A stretch of DNA of 64,000 nucleotides. It comes from Spirosoma panaciterrae DSM 21099 (lineage in GTDB: Bacteria > Bacteroidota > Bacteroidia > Cytophagales > Spirosomataceae). Where the stretch lies: the NCBI RefSeq assembly GCF_000374025.1, contig NZ_KB893173.1:124001-188000 (forward strand), read 5' to 3'. This document shows positions 26,790-35,891 of this stretch, piece by piece; position 1 is the first letter of the stretch, and every line of letters begins with the position of its first letter. The notes beneath the pieces were generated by a model. That model worked only from the letters and a program-made list of their open reading frames with translations, ran no database searches and had not been told where the DNA came from. The translations under genes and the position numbers were made by a program.

Positions 26790-27479
26790 TTATTTTTCCC
26801 GACGCAATACTTCATCGATCAGGCCGTATTCTTTGGCTTCTTCGGCGCGCATCCATTTATCGCGATCCGAATCTTTCTCAATCTGCTCAACCGATTTGCC
26901 GGAGTGATGAGCCAGAATCTGATACAACTCTTCGCGAAGCTTCACGATTTCGCGGGCCGTGATCTCAATATCGACCGACTGCCCCTGCGCACCACCCGAT
27001 GGCTGGTGAATCATGATACGAGCATGTGGGAGAGCCGACCGTTTGCCAGCGGCACCGCCAGCCAGTAACACTGCCCCCATCGAAGCGGCTAAGCTGGTAC
27101 ATACCGTTGCCACGTCAGGACGAACGTACTGCATGGTGTCGTAAATACCCAGACCAGCATAGACTGAACCACCAGGGCTATTCAGGTACATCAGAATATC
27201 TTTTTTCGGATCGGCCGATTCCAGGAACAGCAACTGAGCCACAATGATATTGGCAATGTTGTCATCAACTGGCAAGCCCATAAAAATAATCCGGTCGGCC
27301 ATTAAGCGCGAAAACACATCGACTTCGCGGAAGTTCATCGGCCGTTCTTCAATGACCGAGCGGGTCATGTTTTCAACCGTAAGGTTATTAACGGTATGAT
27401 TCATGTAGCCATCAACCGTCAGGCCATTAAGACCCATGTGGTGTACGGCGAATTTGCGGAACTCTTGTTCGTAATTCAT
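26790..27479 (-). CDS. clpP: ATP-dependent Clp protease proteolytic subunit
   Basis: A 229-residue serine protease that forms the double-heptamer chamber. The catalytic triad is Ser133 ([11 protein letters not shown]), His158 ([10 protein letters not shown]) and Asp207 (DSDRDKWM). The conserved [16 protein letters not shown] lies at 99-114. A longer frame begins 23 codons upstream, but [16 protein letters not shown] fits the family start, so 27479 is chosen. The N-terminal part is somewhat longer than in E. coli, as usual for Bacteroidota. It is divergent from the HTH regulator at 27615. Confidence 0.96.
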   Translation of the reverse strand: MNYEQEFRKFAVHHMGLNGLTVDGYMNHTVNNLTVENMTRSVIEERPMNFREVDVFSRLMADRIIFMGLPVDDNIANIIVAQLLFLESADPKKDILMYLNSPGGSVYAGLGIYDTMQYVRPDVATVCTSLAASMGAVLLAGGAAGKRSALPHARIMIHQPSGGAQGQSVDIEITAREIVKLREELYQILAHHSGKSVEQIEKDSDRDKWMRAEEAKEYGLIDEVLRREK

Positions 27480-27614
27480 ACTGGGGTTTCTATTCGTTAA
27501 TTTGAAAACCAAGAATACTTGGTGTAAGTTCGAGAATCGTTTCGTCACAAAATTGCGTTATCATCTCGAAAAACCCTGTCGGTTTAGGTTAATAATTTAT
27601 CGTTGTCACTTGAT

Positions 27615-28046
27615 ATGAACGCTTCCAACGCCAATCGTGGCCCGGCCGAAAAAATCCGCCTACAACGGCTTCAGCGCGGTTTATCGCAGGAAAACATGGC
27701 CGATCTGCTCAATCTTTCTACCACGGCCTACGGCGACATTGAGCGTGGTAAAACCGATCTTACCCTCTCTCGTCTGACCCAGATTGCTACGGTTCTGGAT
27801 GTATCTCCCCTCAGTCTGCTTTCCGACGAGGCCATTATCGCACAGGTTGTTGAGGAAAAACCAGCGACTAACCATGAGCTTGAAACTCTCCGGCTGATGG
27901 TTGAGAAACAGCAGGTTGAGCTGGACAAACTCCGCCTGGAAACCGATTACTGGAAACGTAAATACGACGACCGCATCGCCTTCGAACTCCTACGCTCGAT
28001 GGGTGTTTCGCCCGAACGGGAGCGTGAACGGATTGGGTTCAAGTAA
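27615..28046 (+). CDS. XRE-family helix-turn-helix regulator with C-terminal coiled coil
   Basis: A 143-residue DNA-binding protein. Residues about 8-68 form a Cro/CI-type HTH (AEKIRLQRLQRGLSQENMAD, then STTAYGDIERGKTDLTLSRL). The rest is a charged helix (ELETLRLMVEKQQVELDKLR) that should form a coiled coil, ending in RERERIGFK. The ATG at 27615 is preferred to a TTG four codons upstream. It is divergent from clpP by 135 bp and lies 71 bp before the AAA ATPase gene, which has its own promoter element. It could regulate either neighbour; this is not decided by sequence. Confidence 0.82.
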   Translation: MNASNANRGPAEKIRLQRLQRGLSQENMADLLNLSTTAYGDIERGKTDLTLSRLTQIATVLDVSPLSLLSDEAIIAQVVEEKPATNHELETLRLMVEKQQVELDKLRLETDYWKRKYDDRIAFELLRSMGVSPERERERIGFK

Positions 28047-28074
28047 GTTTTGTTTTAGATAATTACCCATTTAG

Positions 28075-28082
28075 TACATTTG
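28075..28082 (+). promoter_or_regulatory. Bacteroidota -7 element for the AAA-TOPRIM-M42 operon
   Basis: TACATTTG fits TAnnTTTG and lies 35 nt before the AAA ATPase start codon. A TTTG at 28049-28052 lies 22 nt upstream, near the -33 position. Confidence 0.55.
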
Positions 28083-28117
28083 CCCACTGTGCCTAGTCAG
28101 ACTGGTTACCCTCATTT

Positions 28118-29218
28118 ATGGAAAAGCAACACCTCACCTACTTCAAAATCGAAAACTTCAAACGATTCGACTCCTTCGAGATGGACAATCTAGGGCAGTT
28201 CAATCTGATCGTTGGCGATAATAACGTAGGAAAAACTTCGGTGTTAGAAGCGTTGACATTTGATGAAGCACTCGCACAATGGAGATCAAATCTCATCAGC
28301 ACTATAAGTTTTAGAGGTTTTTTTAATTATGAGCATAGTATTCAGCCTTCAGTTCTTAAAGACGCAGAAATTTGGTCACTTATATTCAAAGAAACAGACA
28401 AACCCATTATAATTACAATGGGCGGAAACATTGAATTAAAATCCGATTTATCACTTATCTCATATAGAAATTTAACAAGGGCAGAACAGTTCAATGCCCA
28501 ATTAGGAACAATAAATCCTACTCCTCAACTTTGGCTTAAACAAAATCTACAAGTTGGTACAACACAATTTGACCCTCAACTTGTTACAGCCTATCTTGAA
28601 GATTCATCTCAATGGGAATACTCTCTTTATACACCTTTTATCGCTGTCAACTTAAGTTATGGAGCTGATTTAGTAAAATTTTTTTATGAATATTTTAACG
28701 TTGATAAACTATTAAAAAAAGAGCTTGAATCCAGTTTGGTGAACTTAATACCGAACCTAGAAGAAGTTAGAATACACAAGTATTCTAATAATTACGAAAT
28801 GCTCTGTGTAACACTAACTGACAGTAATAGTATCTATCCATTAGTAAGATTTGGAGATGGTACAGTAAAAACTACACGTATTTTAATGGAAGTATTACTA
28901 GCCAAAAACAGGAGATTAATTATTGATGAAATTGGCTCTGGTATCCATTTTACACGTTTAATAGATTACTGGAAAACGATTATTCAGCTTTGTGCTAAAT
29001 ATAACGTACAGCTTTTTGCCACAACACATAGTCTTGAATGTCAGCGTGCGTTTGTCGATGCGTTAGAAGACTCAGAAATGCAACAGTATCAGAAAGATGC
29101 CCGGAATATTACACTTTTGGAGAACAAAGAAGGTGAGGTACAAGCGGTGACCTATGACTTTGAGCAATTTGAGTATGCCCTGAATATTGGCTTTAACACA
29201 CGGGGTGGCGTACTATGA
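28118..29218 (+). CDS. AAA family ATPase (AAA_15/AAA_21, OLD/AriA-like)
   Basis: A 366-residue SMC/ABC-type ATPase. It starts LTYFKIENFKRFDSFEMDN, the usual opening of this family, with Walker A GDNNVGKT at 33-40. The later part has a signature-like VRFGDGTVKTTRILME, Walker B RRLIIDEIGSGIH and the switch histidine in LFATTHSLE. The middle is diverged. It shares an ATGA overlap with the TOPRIM gene. ATPase-TOPRIM pairs of this kind are the core of PARIS (AriA/AriB) and related abortive-infection systems, so a phage-defence role is likely but inferred. The middle of the gene is strikingly AT-rich compared with its neighbours, a sign of transfer. Confidence 0.85.
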   Translation: MEKQHLTYFKIENFKRFDSFEMDNLGQFNLIVGDNNVGKTSVLEALTFDEALAQWRSNLISTISFRGFFNYEHSIQPSVLKDAEIWSLIFKETDKPIIITMGGNIELKSDLSLISYRNLTRAEQFNAQLGTINPTPQLWLKQNLQVGTTQFDPQLVTAYLEDSSQWEYSLYTPFIAVNLSYGADLVKFFYEYFNVDKLLKKELESSLVNLIPNLEEVRIHKYSNNYEMLCVTLTDSNSIYPLVRFGDGTVKTTRILMEVLLAKNRRLIIDEIGSGIHFTRLIDYWKTIIQLCAKYNVQLFATTHSLECQRAFVDALEDSEMQQYQKDARNITLLENKEGEVQAVTYDFEQFEYALNIGFNTRGGVL

Positions 29219-29856
29219 GTAGCATACAACTATTTGTTGAGGGAGTAACGGATCAGAAATTTTTACAGGATGTAATTGCTGAATGGTATGGCATTGACTT
29301 ATCAATAGGGAGCATTGGCAAACCCGGTGAAATCATTTCGGTTGATGGGAAAGACGCTTTCGATTCACCAGAAAAAATGAAAAAGCTGTCTCCAATCTTT
29401 CAACAATTAGCTATTCAGGGTATACCAACTGTTGTAATTTTCGACGCAGATACATTTTCAACCAATCAGGCTAAACTGACTCTCCACAGCCAAAAATTAC
29501 GCTTTGCCTATTTTTTATTTCCAGACAATCAACGAGATGGCGAGATAGAAACGTTGCTTGAAGAAATCATTTGCCCAGACAATCAGATTGTTTTTGATTG
29601 CTGGAAAGCATTTGAGGATTGTTTAAGCGGACACAAAACGTCGTCAACTCCTTCAGGTAGCTTTACAACACCCGCCAATAAAACAAAGATTTACGCTTAC
29701 ATAGAAACGTTAGTTGGCGAAACTGATTCGGAGAAAGAAAAAATAAAAGACCGTAATCGTGATTATCGCAATAAACTGCACTGGAATCTCGATCCAGCCC
29801 ATCCATCGCTTAAACCGTTAAGAGAATTTTTAGACCCGTTTTTTAGTACAAAATGA
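29215..29856 (+). CDS. TOPRIM-domain (DUF3226-like) protein, probable effector nuclease
   Basis: A 213-residue protein with a TOPRIM layout: the conserved Glu9 in QLFVEGVTDQKFL and the D-x-D pair Asp77/Asp79 in VVIFDADTF, with a further acidic helix at DGEIETLLEEI. The C-terminal part has DRNRDYRNKLHWNLDP, as seen in DUF3226 proteins. All metal-binding residues are present, so it should be an active nuclease or a nucleotide-binding relative. Start and stop overlap both neighbours by ATGA. The DUF3226 and DUF4435 (AriB) groups are hard to separate by eye. Confidence 0.8.
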   Translation: MSSIQLFVEGVTDQKFLQDVIAEWYGIDLSIGSIGKPGEIISVDGKDAFDSPEKMKKLSPIFQQLAIQGIPTVVIFDADTFSTNQAKLTLHSQKLRFAYFLFPDNQRDGEIETLLEEIICPDNQIVFDCWKAFEDCLSGHKTSSTPSGSFTTPANKTKIYAYIETLVGETDSEKEKIKDRNRDYRNKLHWNLDPAHPSLKPLREFLDPFFSTK

Positions 29857-30923
29857 ACGAACAAAGTAAAGAATTCCTGTACAAGTACCTCAACAATGCC
29901 TCCCCTACTGGCTTCGAGTCGTCGGGGCAGCAGATTTGGCTGGACTACCTCAAACCTTATACCGACGAGTACATAGTTGATACCTATGGCACCGCCGTTG
30001 GTGTCATCGGCCCCGGTAAAGACTATAAAGTGGTAATCGAAGCCCACTCCGACGAGATTTCGTGGTTCGTCAACTACATTTCCGACGATGGCTACATTTT
30101 CGTCCGACGAAATGGGGGTTCCGATGCGCTGATTGCCCCCTCTATGCGCGTTAATCTACACACGAAAAAAGGCGTTGTTGAAGGCGTGTTCGGCTGGCCT
30201 GCCATTCATGTTCGCGACCTGGCTAAAGATACCGCCCCCAAAGTAACCGACCTGTTCATCGACGTAGGGGCGAATACCAAGCAAGAAGTTTTGGATATGG
30301 GGATTCATGTCGGCACGGTCTGCACGTTTGTGGATGGCCTTACCGAGATGAACAATCGGTATTACGTAGGCCGGGCGCTCGACAATCGGATGGGCGGTTT
30401 CATGATTGCCGAAGTAGCCCGCTTGCTAAAAGAAAACAATGTTACGCTACCGTTCACGCTCTACATTGTCAATGCCGTACAGGAAGAAATTGGCTTACGA
30501 GGAGCCGAGATGATTGCCCGCCGACTCCGGCCCGACCTCGCCATTTGTACCGATGTTACCCACGATACACAGTCGCCCAAATACGACAAAAAAGAACAGG
30601 GTGACCTTAAATGCGGAGCTGGTCCGGTGCTTTGCTATGGCCCGGCCGTTCAGAACAACGTCCTCGATTTTATGATCGACGTAGCCGAGCGGGCCGAGAT
30701 TGCTTTCCAGCGTCAGGCCGTTAGCCGTTCTACAGGAACCGATACCGATGCCTTTGCCTACGCAACCGAAGGAATCGCGTCTGCCTTAATCTCGTTGCCG
30801 CTTAAGTACATGCATACCACCGTCGAAACGGTGCATATGGACGACGTACAGAACGTGATCAAACTGATGTACGAAACCTTACTGGCCCTGAAAGGCAACG
30901 AAGATTTTCGGTATATCAAATAG
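29853..30923 (+). CDS. M42-family aminopeptidase
   Basis: A 356-residue cytoplasmic dinuclear metallo-aminopeptidase of the TET/glutamyl-aminopeptidase type. Metal ligands are visible: His65 and Asp67 (EAHSDEI), Asp177 (GRALDNR), Glu211/Glu212 (VQEEIGLRG), Asp234 (CTDVTHD) and His321 (KYMHTTVE). Length is normal. The usual EAHMDEIG is EAHSDEIS here, a mild change. The start codon overlaps the TOPRIM stop (ATGA), so it is translationally coupled to the defence-like pair although it is probably an older housekeeping gene with normal composition. Confidence 0.92.
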   Translation: MNEQSKEFLYKYLNNASPTGFESSGQQIWLDYLKPYTDEYIVDTYGTAVGVIGPGKDYKVVIEAHSDEISWFVNYISDDGYIFVRRNGGSDALIAPSMRVNLHTKKGVVEGVFGWPAIHVRDLAKDTAPKVTDLFIDVGANTKQEVLDMGIHVGTVCTFVDGLTEMNNRYYVGRALDNRMGGFMIAEVARLLKENNVTLPFTLYIVNAVQEEIGLRGAEMIARRLRPDLAICTDVTHDTQSPKYDKKEQGDLKCGAGPVLCYGPAVQNNVLDFMIDVAERAEIAFQRQAVSRSTGTDTDAFAYATEGIASALISLPLKYMHTTVETVHMDDVQNVIKLMYETLLALKGNEDFRYIK

Positions 30924-30935
30924 CTAGCCAAAGGA

Positions 30936-30983
30936 ACAAAAAACCCGATGGGCAACATAAGTTTATGTTACTCATCGGGTTTC
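30936..30983 (+). terminator. Bidirectional terminator after the M42 gene
   Basis: 20-bp stem with one wobble and one mismatch (30941-30960 / 30963-30982), A-rich on the left and TTT on the right. It lies between the convergent M42 and TonB-receptor genes. Confidence 0.75.
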
Positions 30984-30999
30984 TACAATATTTACGCTC

Positions 31000-33900
31000 T
31001 TACTCATTCCGCCGGAAACCTCCGCCCCCCTGACCGCGCTGGAAATTACCCTGCCCACGCGTGCGTTGCTGGAACGGATCGCTGGGAGGTGTCGTACCAG
31101 CATTGAACCGACGGATGTTGTACACGAAGCTGATCATGAAATAACGATTCAGAACCCGGCTTCGCACTTCTTCGGTGTAGGTATCGGTTACGTTCCGAAC
31201 GATGCTCTGGTTCTGGTTCAGCAGGTCGAACGCCTGAAACCGTATCTCGCCCTGATTCTGCTTGAACAACTGCCGCGACAGCGTAGCGTTCCAAAGTGTA
31301 TACGACTGGTTATAACTCGCCGAACTTCCTCCGTAATGATTGTAGTACACATCCGTCGAGAAGGTGAACCGGAGCGGTAGCTGATAGAAAATATCCAAGG
31401 TTGCCGTCTGGTTCAGGAAAGTAGTATTCTGCTGAGGTTGCAACGAGTACTTTGCCGATTGCAGGTTGATATTGCCTCCGATGTTCAAATCCAGTTTTTC
31501 CGAGAAATTGGAACTCAGCCGTACCCCCTGCCCGATCAGGAAATTTTTAGCTTCGTTGGGCTGATTGTTCACAAAACTCTGCCCTTTGTTGTAGGTCAGG
31601 TTCGTACTCAGGTTCAGGTTCGTTTTCTGCGTACCAAACTTAACCGGCTGCCCCCATACCAGCGAGCCATTTACCGTATAGTACCCATTCGTGTTGACTG
31701 GCCGGGTTGTCTGGGCTCCGTTTGGCGCAAACGTTGTTGAATTGACAATTTTGTTATCCGTCCGGCTCCCGCTAATGAATACAAACAAATTTCGGAAGGT
31801 TGCGGCATCAAAGCGATTGAAATTCAGCGTAAGGTTATGACTGTATTCGGGTTGCAGATTAGAATTCCCCAGTTGAATATTCAATGGGTTTGTATTGATA
31901 GGTACCTCCTGCAACTGGCTCACCGAGGGAGCATTCATCCGGGTCCGATAATTGAACCGTAACGTACGCTGTTTTCCGAAATTATACGTAAACAAAGCAT
32001 TCGGCAGGATATTCGAAAACGACTTATTTACGCTTCGGTCGCGATTACTCAGGTTGTCTGAATTCAGGCTCGCCTGCTGCGCATCGACGCCAAACGCATA
32101 GGTATATTTCAGTCGTCTGGTTTGCCAGGTCAGTCCGCCCCGATTGGTCACATAATCGTTAATGAAATTGTTACTCAATAAGGTATTCGGCAGATCATAC
32201 TGACTTGTCGTTCGATTGAAATCATTGACGGCCCGGTTCGAGGTATTGTGATTGTCTGACAGATTGTAATGAAACTCAAGTGTTTGCCGTAGCGAAAGAG
32301 GCTCGGTATAGCTCACATTGATCGTATTGGTCATGGACCGGGTTTGCTGGTTGTTCCGCTGATCGATAGTCTGGGTTGTAATTCCAGTTACCGTATCTCG
32401 GGTAATGATACCCGTAGTCAGGCTCGTGGAGGCTCCATTGAAAGCCCCGTTGTACTGGTTCAGCGACTTGTTGAAACCCTCATTGTCCTGATTATTAGCC
32501 GAAATACTCCAGTTCACCGAAAAGGTCCGTCCTTTTTTACGGAACTTCCGCATAAACAACAACTGGTTGCTCCCCGTAAATCCATTACCCGTCGAGTTAT
32601 AATTGGTTTGGCTTGTATTGGCCATGACACCCTCACTCGTCTTAGTCGTGGCTTCGCTATGGTTGTTGTAGGAAGAACTCAGCCACGACAGACTTGGAAT
32701 CACCCGAATTGTTGTCAGGGTATCGAGTCGATAGTCGAAGCGAAGGTTGAACCGATTGTTCGTGTTTGTATTATCCGACCCGTTGGTCTGATCGCGGATA
32801 AATCCGGCATCTGAGCGCGTCGGTGTCGCGCTGCCCGCACTAGGGATCACGTTGACCCGGTGGCTGCTCTGATCGGTAAGGGTGTTGGTATTGCTGATGT
32901 TATAACTGCTGACAACGTCTATTTTCTTGCCCCATCCGTCGCGGTAGTTGATCCCTCCCGCCCACGACGAAGTAATGGCACTGCTGCCGACCTGATTGCC
33001 CCCGCCAAAACTACCGCCACCCGCACCGCCCCGCACCACGTTGCTTCCTCCGCCCCCGCCCTGGCCCTGACCAGCGCCACCAAAACTATTGCCCAAGCCT
33101 AAATCCTGCGTGGTAAATCCCTGCTGGTTGATGTTATTGGCCATTCCCAGCATCGAAATCTGTCGGCCATTATTAAACTGGTTCAGACTCAATCGAGCGG
33201 AATACCGGGCATCATCGCCTGGTTTGGGCCCGGCTGCAAGCGACTGCTGGCCGAAAGTTCCTTTTCGCTTATCCCGTTTGGTGGTGATATTGATCGTCTT
33301 CTCGCGGTCGCCATCGTCTACGCCCGAAAAAGCTGATTGTTCGGACGACTGGTCGAACAGTTGTACTTTATCGATAATGTCGGCCGGGAGGTTTCGGGTA
33401 GCCATTTTTGGGTCATTTCCGAAAAAGGGCTTTCCATCGACCAGTACTTTAGTGACGGTCTGTCCCTGCGCCTTAATTGCCCCATCGCGGTCGACCTCAA
33501 CCCCCGGCAGCTTTTTCAGTAACTCTTCCACCTGGGCGTTGGGCCGGGTTTTAAACGAACCTGCGTTGAATTCCAGGGTATCGCCTTTCACAGCAATGGG
33601 CGCTTTTTCTCCCTGCACAGAAACCTCCATCAGCGTCTGCGATTGCGCCACAATATCAATGGTACCCGCATCAGCAGTATGATCGTTGGGGGTGATGGCC
33701 ACCCGTTTAACGCGGCTCCGATACCCCACATACGTCACCAACACGCGATACTGGCCCTCAGCAATTTTTGAAAACACAAACTTTCCATCGCCGTCGGTAA
33801 TCCCAAAGGATACCAGCGATGAATCTTTCGCCAGCATCAGCGATATGGAGGCTTCCATCAACGGCTTGCGGGTCACAGAATCTACCACAATCCCGCTGAT

Positions 33901-34005
33901 GGTACCAGTCGATTGCGCAAAAGCGGTATGAACGCACAATGAACAAGGAATAAGGAATAGGGTAACTAACAGATACCGTGTCAGCAGGTGCAGAGAAGTG
34001 TTCAT
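31000..34005 (-). CDS. TonB-dependent-receptor-like outer membrane beta-barrel protein
   Basis: A 1001-residue outer membrane protein with signal peptide (about 1-30), a carboxypeptidase-regulatory-like domain (33-115, GTISGIVVDSVTRKPLMEAS), a plug-like domain (about 130-240, with VEELLKKLPGVEVDRDGAIK and VLVDGKPFFGNDPKMATRNL) and a long beta-barrel of the OMP_b-brl type. An unusual Gly-rich loop (about 305-345) and an Arg/Gly-rich C-terminal tail (RGQGNFQRGQGGGGFRRNE) are present; the normal terminal aromatic residue is missing because of this tail. It follows a GLPGLI protein by 65 bp; such pairs are common in Bacteroidota. The substrate is unknown. Confidence 0.88.
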   Translation of the reverse strand: MNTSLHLLTRYLLVTLFLIPCSLCVHTAFAQSTGTISGIVVDSVTRKPLMEASISLMLAKDSSLVSFGITDGDGKFVFSKIAEGQYRVLVTYVGYRSRVKRVAITPNDHTADAGTIDIVAQSQTLMEVSVQGEKAPIAVKGDTLEFNAGSFKTRPNAQVEELLKKLPGVEVDRDGAIKAQGQTVTKVLVDGKPFFGNDPKMATRNLPADIIDKVQLFDQSSEQSAFSGVDDGDREKTINITTKRDKRKGTFGQQSLAAGPKPGDDARYSARLSLNQFNNGRQISMLGMANNINQQGFTTQDLGLGNSFGGAGQGQGGGGGSNVVRGGAGGGSFGGGNQVGSSAITSSWAGGINYRDGWGKKIDVVSSYNISNTNTLTDQSSHRVNVIPSAGSATPTRSDAGFIRDQTNGSDNTNTNNRFNLRFDYRLDTLTTIRVIPSLSWLSSSYNNHSEATTKTSEGVMANTSQTNYNSTGNGFTGSNQLLFMRKFRKKGRTFSVNWSISANNQDNEGFNKSLNQYNGAFNGASTSLTTGIITRDTVTGITTQTIDQRNNQQTRSMTNTINVSYTEPLSLRQTLEFHYNLSDNHNTSNRAVNDFNRTTSQYDLPNTLLSNNFINDYVTNRGGLTWQTRRLKYTYAFGVDAQQASLNSDNLSNRDRSVNKSFSNILPNALFTYNFGKQRTLRFNYRTRMNAPSVSQLQEVPINTNPLNIQLGNSNLQPEYSHNLTLNFNRFDAATFRNLFVFISGSRTDNKIVNSTTFAPNGAQTTRPVNTNGYYTVNGSLVWGQPVKFGTQKTNLNLSTNLTYNKGQSFVNNQPNEAKNFLIGQGVRLSSNFSEKLDLNIGGNINLQSAKYSLQPQQNTTFLNQTATLDIFYQLPLRFTFSTDVYYNHYGGSSASYNQSYTLWNATLSRQLFKQNQGEIRFQAFDLLNQNQSIVRNVTDTYTEEVRSRVLNRYFMISFVYNIRRFNAGTTPPSDPFQQRTRGQGNFQRGQGGGGFRRNE

Positions 34006-34070
34006 ATTCCATTGAGTCCGCTCGCGCGGTTCATTAAATATTGGTCATTCGTTTCGAGTACCGTGTAGGC

Positions 34071-34922
34071 TCAATTCCGTTGGAACGGCATGTTCTGCAT
34101 CATCCGCTGGCGGAAATCAGCCATACCTTTCCGGCGAATCTGCTCCATCTCTTCGGCCGAAACCACTTTGGCGTCTTTAGGAGGCTGAACCGATGTATCT
34201 GTCACGCTTTCTGTCGAAACCCCGGTAGCTTTATACGATTCCGTATCGGACTCAATCAACAACACGACACCCTGAGGGGGAGTCAGGTCGGCTACGGGCG
34301 AATAGGTAAACGGCAAATCGGTCGTGTACCAGATTGTGTACGGCATTTTCCGGTGTGTGGCGGTTGCTTTATGACAGACATAGCCCGCAATTTTTTTGGT
34401 TTTTTCGCTGGTTTGCCAATCAGTTGCGGCTGGCATCGGACGGTCGGTACGGTAGATCGTCGTGACCGAATCTTTTTTAACGGTCAGCACATCAATTCGC
34501 TGCCTGTTGGCCAGATCCAGAAACGTTTGCTGTTCGAATGGAAAGTTCATTCGCCGATCACCGCGCGGACGATTAGGCTGTTCACCGCCCGGAACACCGT
34601 TTCCATCGGGAGCACCGTCCCCCATTTGTCGACGAAACATCATTGGTCCCTGCTGGCGATCCCGTTCTTCTTTGGCCATGGTACCGGCAAACACCAACTT
34701 CTGCGTAAACGATATGGTTTCGGGTAACCCTTCAGGTGCATCGGGAGCACCGGCACTACCCGGACGAACTTCCTGGCCATTGATAACCATCCGCATTTGC
34801 GAACGATCGATCTGACGCATCCCTTCGTACGTAATCTTGCCCGACGTAGGAGCAGTGGTCTGAGCCAACACGGTAGTGGCCGTCAGTCCTGTAAGCATTA
34901 GGGTGAAAATTCCTGGTTTCAT
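34071..34922 (-). CDS. GLPGLI-family protein
   Basis: A 283-residue exported protein (signal peptide about 1-20, cut after VLA). The GLPGLI family pattern is visible: TSGKITYEG near the start, then KIAGYVCHKATA and TIWYTTDLPFTYSPVADL with PPQGVVLLIES in place of the name-giving GLPGLIL motif. A central Met/Gly/Pro/Arg-rich segment (QGPMMFRRQMGDGAPDG) and a Met-rich end (FRQRMMQNMPFQRN) are unusual. The family usually precedes a TonB-type receptor gene, as here. The role is unknown. The Met-rich parts might bind a soft metal, but this is only a guess. Confidence 0.85.
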   Translation of the reverse strand: MKPGIFTLMLTGLTATTVLAQTTAPTSGKITYEGMRQIDRSQMRMVINGQEVRPGSAGAPDAPEGLPETISFTQKLVFAGTMAKEERDRQQGPMMFRRQMGDGAPDGNGVPGGEQPNRPRGDRRMNFPFEQQTFLDLANRQRIDVLTVKKDSVTTIYRTDRPMPAATDWQTSEKTKKIAGYVCHKATATHRKMPYTIWYTTDLPFTYSPVADLTPPQGVVLLIESDTESYKATGVSTESVTDTSVQPPKDAKVVSAEEMEQIRRKGMADFRQRMMQNMPFQRN

Positions 34923-35043
34923 AGTGAAATGAAGGTTTCTAAGTGTAAACGTTGCATAATTTTTTCAACTAGCTGTCAAAATCTCGTTAAAAGGGGTTTA
35001 TTAGGTGCTGAGTCGGTAAATTTACCCGACGAATGCATACGTT

Positions 35044-35793
35044 ATGTGCCCGCAACGAATCATCTCCCTGGTGCCTTCACAAACCGAACTGCTCTTCGAC
35101 CTTGGTCTGGACAATGAGGTAGTGGGTATTACTAAATTCTGTATACATCCAGCCGATAAAGTTACGAACAAGTGCATTATTGGAGGAACTAAAACCCTGA
35201 ACATCAGCAAAATTAAAGAACTAAACCCCGATTTCATCCTTGCCAATAAAGAGGAAAACAGCCAGGAGCAGATTGACGAGCTGCAAGGTCGCTATCCAGT
35301 TTTAGTTACGGATGTGATTACCGTATCAGACGCGCTGGCGATGATTCGTGAGGTGGGAGACCGGATTGGTAAAAGGCAGGAAGCCGTTGATTTAGCCCAA
35401 CAGATTGGCGATGCGCTTTGCTCAGGGACTGTCCTGTCACCCCAACGGGTAGCGTATTTGATCTGGCGAAATCCCTTTATGGTAGCAGCCGATCAGACGT
35501 TTATCCATTCTATGCTGGAAGTAGCTGGTTTTTCGAATGCATTTTCCCATCGGACACGCTATCCCGAGATTACGGCTGAGGACCTGCAAACCGTAAAGCC
35601 CGACCTGCTCTTTCTATCGTCTGAGCCCTACCCTTTTTCCGAGAAACATATTGCAGAACTACAGGCCATTTGTCCCGACACTCGAATAGTGCTGGTTGAT
35701 GGTGAACTGTTTTCCTGGTATGGAAGCCGCTTGTTGCGGTCGTCTGACTATTTTAGGAAATTGCGAACTGAACTGGCTGCGTCTCAATCCTAG
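35044..35793 (+). CDS. BtuF-like periplasmic-binding-fold protein without signal peptide
   Basis: A 249-residue protein of the helical-backbone metal receptor family (vitamin B12, siderophore or metal binding). It opens with PQRIISLVPSQTELLFDLGL, and has GGTKTLNISKIKELNPDFIL and WYGSRLLRSSDYF, as in BtuF-like proteins. No signal peptide or lipobox is seen; the start Met lies right before the first strand, so it is either cytoplasmic or exported by an unusual route. No permease or ATPase gene is adjacent. It is divergent from the GLPGLI gene by 121 bp. Confidence 0.82.
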   Translation: MCPQRIISLVPSQTELLFDLGLDNEVVGITKFCIHPADKVTNKCIIGGTKTLNISKIKELNPDFILANKEENSQEQIDELQGRYPVLVTDVITVSDALAMIREVGDRIGKRQEAVDLAQQIGDALCSGTVLSPQRVAYLIWRNPFMVAADQTFIHSMLEVAGFSNAFSHRTRYPEITAEDLQTVKPDLLFLSSEPYPFSEKHIAELQAICPDTRIVLVDGELFSWYGSRLLRSSDYFRKLRTELAASQS

Positions 35794-35891
35794 TATCTAC
35801 TTGTGGACTAATGATACTTTGATTTTCATTCGCAACGACGACCCGACATCGCCACGCATTGAGTACCCCTGACGAACGTATTTCCTGCTTC

